Virus record (IMG/VR): IMGVR_UViG_3300032070_000002 | Coordinates: 26,230 to 90,229 of that record | Direction: 5' to 3' (one strand) | Length of the DNA stretch: 64,000 bases | Source: a virus | Part shown: positions 16,458 to 25,100 of the stretch, one piece after another | How positions within the stretch are numbered: the stretch's first letter is position 1 | Layout of the letters: every line of letters starts with the position of its first letter | Position numbers and translations under genes: made by a program | The notes under the pieces: model-generated | Told to the model about the DNA's origin: nothing | Database searches by the model: none | Seen by the model: the letters and a program-made list of their open reading frames with translations, nothing else

Positions 16458-17200
16458 AATATTTTGAGCGCTGGTCAGAAAAGGAACTTAAAGAATTAGA
16501 AGAATATATGAAACAAAAGTTAACTAGCGAAGAAATTGCTAAACTTTTAGATAGAACAGAAAATACGGTAAGAATACATATGAGAAGATTAAGAACTAAA
16601 ACTTCTACCTATGGAAATAAGGGAGGTAGAAGATATAAAAGAGAATTAGATACCGAATTTATTAATTTAATTAAACCTAAAGATATACTAGACGGTTATT
16701 GCGGTAGTGAAACACATTATCCAAAAGAAATAACAATAACAAATGATATAAATAAATCTTTTAATACCTCTTATCACTTACCGATTTTTAAACTTTTAGC
16801 AAAATTTACATATGAAAATAAGAAATTTGATTTAATAGATTTAGACCCTTGGGGTTCTGCATACGATAGTTTATATTTAGCAATTTATTTAGCTAATAAA
16901 GGTTTAGTAGTTTCTTACGGCGAATGTTACTTAAAAAGATTTAAGCGTATAGATTTTGCGGCAGAAAAATACGGTTTGTATTTTGATAAATACGGTTTTA
17001 GTACAAAGATGTTAGTTGAATATACAAAACATTTAGGAATGATTTGCCGAAAAAAATTAGAAGTATATAAGGATTATGATTTAGGGCACTTTAGTAGAGT
17101 ATACTATATAATAAAACCTTTAAAAACATTAAAAGTTGTCCAAAGTTGGAATACTATTAGAGAAAGAAAAGAAGAGTATGCTAAAAAAGCAGTTACATAA
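16454..17200 (+). CDS. HTH-methyltransferase-like fusion (Trm1-like motif)
   Basis: 248 residues. Residues 1-50 form a SANT/Myb-like or sigma-like helix-turn-helix (W-x2-EL...LTSEEIAKLL...TVRIHMRRL). Residues about 75-230 look like a class I SAM methyltransferase: motif I ILDGYCGSE, an acidic TNDIN after motif II, and motif IV LIDLDPWGS at about 127-135. DLDP-aromatic-G is the motif of Trm1-type guanine-N2 methyltransferases. Directly after dpdA by ATGA overlap, it may modify the inserted 7-deazaguanine or its DNA context. Activity is not proven. Confidence 0.6.
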   Translation: MKYFERWSEKELKELEEYMKQKLTSEEIAKLLDRTENTVRIHMRRLRTKTSTYGNKGGRRYKRELDTEFINLIKPKDILDGYCGSETHYPKEITITNDINKSFNTSYHLPIFKLLAKFTYENKKFDLIDLDPWGSAYDSLYLAIYLANKGLVVSYGECYLKRFKRIDFAAEKYGLYFDKYGFSTKMLVEYTKHLGMICRKKLEVYKDYDLGHFSRVYYIIKPLKTLKVVQSWNTIRERKEEYAKKAVT

Positions 17201-17621
17201 AAAACATCTTAATTATTGGCGTAAACGTAAAAGATGTATTATTTGTAAAGTAATATTAACTAGAAAAAATTTACGCCCTTGGATGAAAAGGTGTTACAGA
17301 TATATTTGTAATATATGTGAAAGAAAAGGGTCTATATCTTACTATAGGGAACATCAATTGTCTTCTGGAAATAAGTATTTTTCTAATATTAATAAACGGT
17401 CCTATCCTAAAGACGGTAAATGCGAAATTTGTAAAAGGAATAAAACCCTTAAAGGTAAATCTATTAGATTAGTTTACCACCACTGGAATAATAAAGACTT
17501 TTTGAAAGGTATTTGGACGTGCGTATATTGTCACGCTATGATGGAGTGTATAGAAAAAGGGCGTCATTTAGTTTATTTTAAACTTAAAAAATTAATAGAA
17601 AAATTAGAAGGTAAAAAATGA
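17178..17621 (+). CDS. HNH endonuclease-like zinc protein
   Basis: 147 residues from the ATG at 17178; an upstream TTG at 17136 lies further inside the preceding gene. A first Cys pair (CIIC) and ICNICER are followed by CEICKR, then YHHWNN and WTCVYCHAMME: the order of an HNH nuclease with zinc-binding cysteines. The N-terminus is highly basic. It sits between two methyltransferase-like genes and may be a free-standing homing endonuclease or a partner nuclease. Confidence 0.6.
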   Translation: MLKKQLHKKHLNYWRKRKRCIICKVILTRKNLRPWMKRCYRYICNICERKGSISYYREHQLSSGNKYFSNINKRSYPKDGKCEICKRNKTLKGKSIRLVYHHWNNKDFLKGIWTCVYCHAMMECIEKGRHLVYFKLKKLIEKLEGKK

Positions 17622-18499
17622 GTAAACCCCGGGCGGAAGCTAGAAATTTGTGGATAGAACGTTTCAAAAACTATTTAAAAACTCTAAAAAAAGAAGAATT
17701 AGAGTTAATAAAAAAAGAAGTGTTGCCTACCTCTAAAGTAAATAATTTAGAAGTTTTTAATTCTGGAATAATGGGAAGTCAAAGATTAATATATAAAGAG
17801 ATAACAAATAATATTCCTAAGGATGTAAAAACGATAGCCGTTCCTTTTGCTTGCGGTTTAGATTTAACTTATTATTTAACTAAAAAGGGTTATGTAGTTT
17901 ATTCTTGTGATAGAATGGAATGCGTAAGAATATTAACAGAAGTATTAAAAGATTTTATAACGGATACGGATTTAGTAAAAGCTTCAAATATTTTATGTTT
18001 TACAACGGGAAAATCTTTTGGTTGGGAAGACTATATCAAAATTATGCGGTTAAAATTATTTGTAGGTGATAAGTATAGGAATTGGTTTCATTGGCAAGAA
18101 GATGCTTTTGAGTGGCTACCTAGAATGATGGCGGCCCTGAATGTGGATTTAGTATATTTAGGTACGCCCACTATAATGGAAAATAATAAGAAATTCTATC
18201 AAAGATATGTAAAGTTAGAAAAGGAGTTAGGTAACGAAATTTCGGACGATTGGAATAGAGATAACGAAATGTTAAGGTTCCGTAAATTAGTGGAAATATG
18301 CAAGTCCAAAGCCGTTAAATACGTATACGCTGGCCACGGTAGTGGAGTCTCTAAAGTAGAAGAAAAAGAAAGTATATTAAAAGAATACTATAAGTATGTC
18401 TATACACTTTTTAAGCCGTATGATACCTTTAATGATTACGTGTTGTTTGCAAGTGAAGTACCCTTAAGGATTGATAGGAGACTATGGTATGAGAGATAA
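17618..18499 (+). CDS. D12 (Dam)-type methyltransferase-like protein with altered catalytic motif
   Basis: 293 residues. GSQRLIYKEI at 53-62 resembles motif X (GxK/R) and AVPFACGLDLTYYL at 74-87 resembles motif I (PFxGxG) of D12-class adenine methyltransferases; YSCDRM at 95-100 fits the acidic SAM-ribose position. Where DPPY is expected, VDLVYLGTPT (177-185) is found, so adenine methylation as usual is doubtful. It may be a repurposed or inactive member, possibly acting on the 7-deazaguanine base or in DNA recognition. Overlaps the HNH gene by 4 bases. Confidence 0.5.
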   Translation: MSKPRAEARNLWIERFKNYLKTLKKEELELIKKEVLPTSKVNNLEVFNSGIMGSQRLIYKEITNNIPKDVKTIAVPFACGLDLTYYLTKKGYVVYSCDRMECVRILTEVLKDFITDTDLVKASNILCFTTGKSFGWEDYIKIMRLKLFVGDKYRNWFHWQEDAFEWLPRMMAALNVDLVYLGTPTIMENNKKFYQRYVKLEKELGNEISDDWNRDNEMLRFRKLVEICKSKAVKYVYAGHGSGVSKVEEKESILKEYYKYVYTLFKPYDTFNDYVLFASEVPLRIDRRLWYER

Positions 18500-18653
18500 G
18501 TGTAAAAGTTGTAAGTTTAGAATAAGATTTAAGGGCTATTTTTCGGAGAGATATAATTATAGTTGCGTATATAATAGACGAAAGGAAAATTGGAATAAAG
18601 AATTAAGGTGTAATAAAGAAAACGGTTATTACGCATATCAGGGGAAGAAATGA
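18489..18653 (+). CDS. small cysteine-rich protein
   Basis: 54 residues from ATG 18489, with AGGAG 8 bases upstream. C4-x2-C7 and two later cysteines suggest a zinc knuckle; the protein is basic and aromatic. Overlaps the queC start. Confidence 0.5.
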   Translation: MRDKCKSCKFRIRFKGYFSERYNYSCVYNRRKENWNKELRCNKENGYYAYQGKK

Positions 18654-20497
18654 AAGATAAAGTATTTGTGCTATTTTCAGGAGGAGTAGATTCAGCGGGA
18701 CTATTATTTAACCTTCTTGAAAAAGGTTTTGAGTGTTTTCCCATATATTTCAAATGGCGGACTTGTAACGTAGCTATAAAAGAAGTAAAAATTATAAATT
18801 GGTTCTATGAAATGTATAAAGATAAATACCCGTTATTTCATAAACCGGAAATTCATTTTGAAAGAGAAATAGCAGAAACAATAGATACTAAAGAAAACAT
18901 TATGAGTAGAAATAGAATATTCCTTAAATGGTTGATAGATAGATGTATTAAAGAAAATATACATAACATAGGAATGGGCGAATACTCTTTTAAAAAAGCA
19001 CCCGATATTTGGCAAGAGAATGATGGCAAAAATTGTTGGATTTATTATTGGGGTCCTCCAAATGTTGATTGTGACGCAAACGACTTACAAGGCTTTATAA
19101 ATAAAAATAATCCTAAGGATTTTAAAATTAAACTTTGGACATTAGACGACTTCGGAATTGCTACCTTTAAACACCATAGAGTAGAAATAGGAAGAAAAGT
19201 TATAGGCTATGATATGTTTAAAACAACTTGCCTTTTAAAAGGTACTCAAATACTGATGGAAAATTACTCAATTAAATTTATTGAAGATATCGTAGTAGGC
19301 GATATTATTTTAGGATTACGGGGAAGTAAACTTATACCTTCTAGAGTTATAAGGTTATTTAAAAGGACTTCTAGCGTAGGCTCTTTAAAATATAATAAAA
19401 AAGAATTATTATCTATTACCGATAATCATAAGATATTACAAGTAGCAAAAGATTCTGAAAAAACGTATGTAATTCCTTCTGAATTAGTGAGTACAATTAG
19501 GGTATACGATATTAATAATAGTCGTTTTTTAGATGATTGGTATACGGGTTGGTTAGCGGGTTATACCGAAGGAGACGGTTGTTTGCGGCAATTACCTAAT
19601 AATTACGTATTAAGTTACCATTCAAAAGATATTCAATTATTAGAATTTGTAAATGGTTGTTTAACTCAATTTGGTATACCTAAATTAAATATTAAAATAT
19701 ATGCTACATATAGAGGGCATAATTTATATAAAATGGCTACCTGGAAAAAATCTACAATAAATAAAGTAAAAGAAGTTATTTCTTTTATAGATACGAAAGA
19801 TTATATGAGAGGCTATTTAGCGGGTATATATGATGCGGAAGGTTCCAATCAAAATACTTGTAAACATATTTGTATAAGTAATTCTAATCCGGTAATACTA
19901 AGTAAAATAGAAAAGTTTTTGAAGTGTTTAAAGTATTCGTATAAAAAGAGGTTAGGGCATCCAAAAGGAACGGGTAATTTATTCAGTAATAACGGTAAAA
20001 GATATTTATCTAAAAGAGATTTATACTTAATTTGTATGCCAAATTATATTAAATTTAATATAGAGTGTAAACCGGTGTTAAAAAGAAAAATTAAATATAC
20101 TTCTACTACTTGGAAATTGAAAGATCGAATTTGCAATTTTAAATACATAAACAATATAAAGGATAATCAAGTTGTTTACAATTTAGAAACAGAAACTGGA
20201 AATTATATAGCAAATGGTATAATTGTACATAATTGTTGCGGTAAAGGAGGAAACGGCCCCGATTGTGGAGGCCTATATCAGCAGGATTATTTATGCGCAG
20301 AAAGACACGTAGCAATGTTAAAAGTTTTTGGATATGACAACACATTTTATTTAAAGGATCCTAAATTTAATCCTTACTTTATTGAGTATTGTGTTCAAAT
20401 GAATTATTTACCGGGTATTCTTTGGACACTTAAAAATAATAAAAAGGCTTTAAGAATTTCAAAATTAAATTTAATTAAAATATTAAAAGAATATTAA
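18650..20497 (+). CDS. queC: QueC-like 7-cyano-7-deazaguanine synthase interrupted by an intein
   Basis: 615 residues, of which 194-528 are an intein; the spliced protein would be 280 residues, longer than the usual ~225. The PP-loop ATP-pyrophosphatase motif SGGVDS is at 10-15. The C-extein holds Cys529, 530, 539 and 549, the expected zinc-binding region, though spacing differs from typical QueC. The reaction is ATP-dependent conversion of 7-carboxy-7-deazaguanine plus ammonia to preQ0. The intein splits KTT from CCGKGG, directly ahead of the zinc cysteines, so only spliced protein can be active. A divergent PP-loop relative cannot be excluded. Confidence 0.78.
   Translation: MKDKVFVLFSGGVDSAGLLFNLLEKGFECFPIYFKWRTCNVAIKEVKIINWFYEMYKDKYPLFHKPEIHFEREIAETIDTKENIMSRNRIFLKWLIDRCIKENIHNIGMGEYSFKKAPDIWQENDGKNCWIYYWGPPNVDCDANDLQGFINKNNPKDFKIKLWTLDDFGIATFKHHRVEIGRKVIGYDMFKTTCLLKGTQILMENYSIKFIEDIVVGDIILGLRGSKLIPSRVIRLFKRTSSVGSLKYNKKELLSITDNHKILQVAKDSEKTYVIPSELVSTIRVYDINNSRFLDDWYTGWLAGYTEGDGCLRQLPNNYVLSYHSKDIQLLEFVNGCLTQFGIPKLNIKIYATYRGHNLYKMATWKKSTINKVKEVISFIDTKDYMRGYLAGIYDAEGSNQNTCKHICISNSNPVILSKIEKFLKCLKYSYKKRLGHPKGTGNLFSNNGKRYLSKRDLYLICMPNYIKFNIECKPVLKRKIKYTSTTWKLKDRICNFKYINNIKDNQVVYNLETETGNYIANGIIVHNCCGKGGNGPDCGGLYQQDYLCAERHVAMLKVFGYDNTFYLKDPKFNPYFIEYCVQMNYLPGILWTLKNNKKALRISKLNLIKILKEY
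19229..20233 (+). mobile_element. intein with LAGLIDADG homing endonuclease in QueC
   Basis: 335 residues (C194-N528 of the precursor). Block A starts CLLKGTQI, block B has TDNHKIL, two LAGLIDADG helices read GWLAGYTEGDG and GYLAGIYDAEG, and it ends IIVHN followed by Cys+1. All splice residues (Cys1, His-Asn, Cys+1) and both endonuclease acidic residues are present, so splicing and homing both look intact. Confidence 0.93.
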
Positions 20498-20500
20498 AAT

Positions 20501-20587
20501 ATGGATACGTTACTCATAATAATAGTTATCGTAATAATTTTTGTAGTAGCTACTTATCCTAGAAGGAGTAAAAATGAAAATAAATAG
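20501..20587 (+). CDS. tiny membrane peptide (tentative)
   Basis: 28 residues: one hydrophobic span (LLIIIVIVIIFVV) followed by a basic end. Its 3' end contains the AAGGAG ribosome site of the next gene. Short, so uncertain. Confidence 0.3.
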   Translation: MDTLLIIIVIVIIFVVATYPRRSKNENK

Positions 20588-20822
20588 TTTTGACGAAAAA
20601 GAATTAAGAAAGTTTACAAAATGGGTTATTGAAGGAAATAGATTAGGAAAGAAAAAATATGCTAAGGATAACTTTACTAGGGATAATATGTTTGAGTACC
20701 TCTACTCTGAATTACGAGATAGCGTAAACTATTTATTCTTCTTATATTTAAAGATTAAATTATTAGAAAAGAATATAATAAAATATTTACCCGAAGTTAA
20801 GGGCGTAAAAAAATTAAGATGA
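20574..20822 (+). CDS. hypothetical helical protein
   Basis: 82 residues, lysine-rich and helical, after AGAAGGAG. It overlaps the next gene by 4 bases. No motif recognised. Confidence 0.5.
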   Translation: MKINSFDEKELRKFTKWVIEGNRLGKKKYAKDNFTRDNMFEYLYSELRDSVNYLFFLYLKIKLLEKNIIKYLPEVKGVKKLR

Positions 20823-21064
20823 AAACTGAATATAAATATATTCAATTTGATTTAGTAGAACAAGATGAAACAAAGAAGACTCAAGCATATACCGTAAGAA
20901 ACATAAGTCTTCAGATAATATTAGGTTATATAAAACGGTATGGCGCTTGGAGACAATATTGTTTCTTTCCAATGATAGGAACAATCTATGGCGAAGGATG
21001 TTTAAAAGATGTTGCAGATTTTGTAAAACAATTAATGGAAGATAGGAAGAAGGGAGGAACTTAA
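20819..21064 (+). CDS. hypothetical protein
   Basis: 81 residues, beta-strand start then a central aromatic region (WRQYCFFPMIGTIYGEGCL) and a terminal helix. It resembles small phage proteins seen near dUTPase genes, but the family is not identified. Confidence 0.5.
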   Translation: MKTEYKYIQFDLVEQDETKKTQAYTVRNISLQIILGYIKRYGAWRQYCFFPMIGTIYGEGCLKDVADFVKQLMEDRKKGGT

Positions 21065-21511
21065 ATGTTTACTAATATAAGATTCCAAGGATTCTTAAAA
21101 TATAAAAAAGTAGTTTCCGATGCAAAAATTGATATGCCGGTATTTAGAGGAGATGTAGGATATGATATTCATTCTATAGAAGACAAACTAATAAAAGCTA
21201 AAAGTTCTGAAATCGTAAGAACCGGTTTAGCTTTTGAAGTTAGTGAGGATTATTGGTTAGAATTAAGAACTAGAAGCGGCCACGGAGTAAAAAATTGTTT
21301 ACAAATTCATATGGGAACCATTGATTCGGGATATAGAGAAGAGGTAACTATAAAAATATATAACCACGGTAATCAGGATTATCAAATAAAGAAAGGAGAT
21401 AAAATTTGTCAATTAGTTATTCACCCGAGAATTGTTTTACCCGCTAAAGAAGAAAAATATTTAAAGTCCTCGGATAGAGGTTTAAAGGGATTAGGGTCTA
21501 CGGGAGGATAA
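21065..21511 (+). CDS. dut: dUTP diphosphatase
   Basis: 148 residues, trimeric dUTPase type. Five motifs in order: RGDVGYDIHS (1), RTRSGHG (2), GTIDSGYREEV with catalytic Asp (3), KGDKICQLVI (4) and the glycine-rich C-terminal arm RGLKGLGSTGG (5). It hydrolyses dUTP to dUMP, limiting uracil in phage DNA and feeding dTMP synthesis; this matches the uracil glycosylase domain on the polymerase encoded 650 bases downstream. Confidence 0.95.
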   Translation: MFTNIRFQGFLKYKKVVSDAKIDMPVFRGDVGYDIHSIEDKLIKAKSSEIVRTGLAFEVSEDYWLELRTRSGHGVKNCLQIHMGTIDSGYREEVTIKIYNHGNQDYQIKKGDKICQLVIHPRIVLPAKEEKYLKSSDRGLKGLGSTGG

Positions 21512-21512
21512 A

Positions 21513-22007
21513 ATGAAGAAAGTATTAACCGTAATGGTAGGTAATATAGGCTCGGGTAAATCAACAATAATAAAGAAATTAAGGTTACTTCCGCCCGGCT
21601 ATGTAGTAATTTGCAGAGATAGTTTAAGATATATGATAGGCGGCGGCGATTATGTTTTTAATCCAAAGTTAGAGCCAACCATATTTAGGTCAGAAAAAAG
21701 TATTTTAGAAAACTTTATGGAACAATGTGAAAATGTAATAGTAGATGAAGTAGGAATAAGTAAAAGTATGAGAAGGCCGTATATAGATTTAGCGATAGAT
21801 TATGGTTATCAAGCAGTAGCAATTGTAATGCCTAAGTTAACTATGGAAGAATCTGTAAATAGAAGAATGAATAAACCCCACGGTACTCCTAGAAAAACGT
21901 GGTATGAAGTTTGGAAAAAGTTTGACGAGTTATATGAAGAACCTACTAAAAGAGAAGGATTTAGAGATATAATTAAAATAGGAAGAGAAGAAGTAGGGTT
22001 AAAATGA
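21513..22007 (+). CDS. P-loop kinase, polynucleotide 5'-kinase-like
   Basis: 164 residues. Walker A is GNIGSGKST near the N-terminus, followed by CRDSLRYM, which is placed like the Asp-Arg substrate motif of T4 polynucleotide kinase. A VIVDE strand and a basic lid with RRMNKPHG follow. No phosphatase domain is attached. It likely phosphorylates 5'-OH ends of RNA or DNA, fitting RNA repair with the ligase at 12338. A different small-molecule kinase is possible. Confidence 0.7.
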   Translation: MKKVLTVMVGNIGSGKSTIIKKLRLLPPGYVVICRDSLRYMIGGGDYVFNPKLEPTIFRSEKSILENFMEQCENVIVDEVGISKSMRRPYIDLAIDYGYQAVAIVMPKLTMEESVNRRMNKPHGTPRKTWYEVWKKFDELYEEPTKREGFRDIIKIGREEVGLK

Positions 22008-22174
22008 ATTTAAACGAACAATTATTACAAGAGGTACAAATTTCTATAGATAAAGTAAATCATATTATGGCGGATGATGAACTTACTCCTTCCGCTAAAC
22101 AGTTTCTTTTAAAAGAAGAATTTAAAAAACAAAGAAACTTAAGTAAGATGAGAGAAGAATGGAACAAGACATAA
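22004..22174 (+). CDS. small helical hypothetical protein
   Basis: 56 residues overlapping the upstream stop (ATGA) and ending 16 bases into the polymerase gene. Acidic to basic helix; perhaps translationally coupled to the polymerase. Unknown. Confidence 0.45.
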   Translation: MNLNEQLLQEVQISIDKVNHIMADDELTPSAKQFLLKEEFKKQRNLSKMREEWNKT

Positions 22175-25100
22175 AACCGGATAATTGTATTAAGTGCGGC
22201 CTTTGGAAGACTAGTTGTGTAGTAAACTATCAAGGACAATTCTTTGCATATAGAGTTATGGGAACCGGTCCTCAAAATGCTAAAGTTATATTTATAGGAG
22301 AAGCTTTAGGACAAGCCGAAACAATTAATCAAAAACCGTTTGTAGGAGATGCGGGCGATACTCTAAATATCGCCTTAAAAGAAGCTAATATAAATAGGGA
22401 AGACGTTTATATAACAAATACTTGTAAGTGTTTTTACAGTCCTAATGTATTAGTATTTACTTCAAAAGGATGGAAAATGCTTGGAAAGATACGTAAGGAC
22501 GATTTAGTATTAACTCATAAAGGACGATTTAGAAGAGTTATAGCCCCTTTAAAAATAAAGGTACATCCGGACACTACTTTTTTTACTTGTTATCTTAAGT
22601 CTAACGGCGGTAATCCCTATAAAATTACCGTTACCGGAGATCATAAATTTTTAACAAATAAGGAATGGACTAAAGTTAGCGACTTACGAATAGGGGATAG
22701 GGTAAGAGTTCTTGCACAAAAATGTATTCAATGCGGTTCCTTATTTTATTCGGATTATAGGCAAACTCAACTTTGCTCCTTAGAATGTACTAAGAAATGG
22801 AACGGTATTAGAGGTGCCCGTCAAAACAGAGTTCAAAATATTAGAGATAATATTTCTAAAAGTATGAAAGAATTATATAAAAAAGGAATAAGAAACGGAT
22901 TTAAAGATACTATTAATTTTCGTAGAAAATTAGACGGTAGCTTAAATGTTATAGGTAGAAACGGGGTAGGCGAAAAAGAACTATACGAATTATTAACTAA
23001 GAATAGGTACGAAGTAAAGCGCCAAAAATTAATAGCGGATAGATATTTTGCAGATTTTTATTTACCTAAATTGAATATAGTAATAGAGGTGTGGAATAGT
23101 AGTTATAGAAGTATGATAGATAAAAGAATATGGTATGAACAAAGAGGTTATAAATTTTTAGATTATCATTATTCAATAATTTTTAGATATCCGGAAGTAA
23201 TTTTAACGGAAATTAGAAATTTAGAAAAAAATGATAATCACGAATTTAACTTTATAGATACCTTATTAATAGATAAAAAAGGGATTACGCCGAGACGAAA
23301 AAGCGTATTTTCTTTATCGGTAGTAGAAGACGAATCTTTTATAGCAGGGGGTTTAGTTTCGCATAACTGTCGTCCTCCTGAAAATAGGCCGCCTAAAACA
23401 ATGGAAATAAAATGCTGTCTTCCTTTTTTATTAGAAGAAATTAGAAATATAAGCCCAAAAATTATATGTACTTTAGGAAGTGTAGCGTTAGAAGCAATAT
23501 TAAAACGTAAAGGAATATCAAATATTAGAGGTAATATATACGAAACCGAAATAGAGGGATTAAAAGTTAAAGTTATTCCTACCTATCATCCGGCCTATGT
23601 TTTAAGACGTCCCGAATATCCTAATTTAAAAGTAGACTTTCATAAAGATATAAAGTTAGTTAAAGAAGTAAGCGATAATTTAGATTATAAAAAAGAAAAG
23701 CTTCCTACCTATTACTGTACTACTCCTAAGGTAGAAGATATTTTAATATATATAGATAAAATTAAAAAAGTAGGCTTATTTGGGTACGATATAGAAACGG
23801 AAGGTTTTAACTTTTTAAAAGATAGAATCATATCTATAGCCTTAAGTTGCGTCGTACAAGAAGCTATAGCTTTTTATTTGATAGATTATACCCCGGATGA
23901 ACAAGATAAAATATTTGCGGGATTAAAAGAAATATTAGAATCAAAAGAACTTCTTAAAATAGGTCAAAATTTAAAATTTGATAATAAGTTTTTTAAAACA
24001 TACGGTATTGAAGTTAAACTACCCTTATTTGATACTATGTTAGCACATTTTTTAATAGACGAAAATAGTTCTCACGGTTTAAAAGATTTAGCTTATAAAT
24101 ATACGGATATGGGTGGATATGAAGAAAACTTTGAAAATATATTTAAAGAATTAAAAGGTAAAATGAAAAAAGATTTAATAGAAAGTTTAAAAGAAACAAA
24201 GAAAAACTCTTTAGAAGTATATACTAAATTATTACAAGAAGGATTAGAAAAGATAGATAATTTTTCTATAGTACCTAAAGAAGTTTTATTACCGTATAAC
24301 GCCTCTGATGTTGATTGTACTTTAAGGATTTATTATGCATTAAAAGATTTAATAGAAAAAGAAGAATTGACTAAAGTATACTATTATATTATGATACCTT
24401 TACTAATAGTATTAACGGAAACGGAATATAGCGGTATTCAAATAGATACTAACTACCTTAATATTTTATCAAAAGATTTACAAGATAGAATAGAAGATAT
24501 ACAATTTCAAATAAATAGTAGGCCGGAAATAAAAAAAGTAGAAGAACTTTTACCTAGTTTAATTAAAAGTAAAAAAATAGAAGATATTAAATTTAATATT
24601 AATTCTCCTAAACACCTTCAAGTCTTATTGTATAAAGTTTGTAATTTACAACCTATTAAACAAATAAAAACCGGTTATTCAACGGATGAGGCTACTTTAA
24701 AAACATTACAAGAAAAAAGTGAAATAGTAAAGTTAATTATGCAATATAGAACGATCAATCACGATTTTACTACGTATGTAGAACAATTAAGAAGTAGTTT
24801 AGATGAAAACGGAAAATGTCATACGGATTATATGCAACACGGCGCTGTTAGCGGTAGAGTAATTTCTCATAAACCTAACTTACAAAATATTCCTAGGGAT
24901 TCTAATATTAAAAAATTATTTATACCGGATAAAGGGTGCGTAATAATATCTGCGGACTATGCTCAAATTGAGTACAAAGTATGGGCTAACTATTCTAATG
25001 ATCCTCAAATGTTAGAGGATATTAGAAATGGGTTAGATATCCATTCGGAAGTTTGTTGTTTAGTGTGGCCTCACTTATATAAAAAAGTAGGCGACAAACA

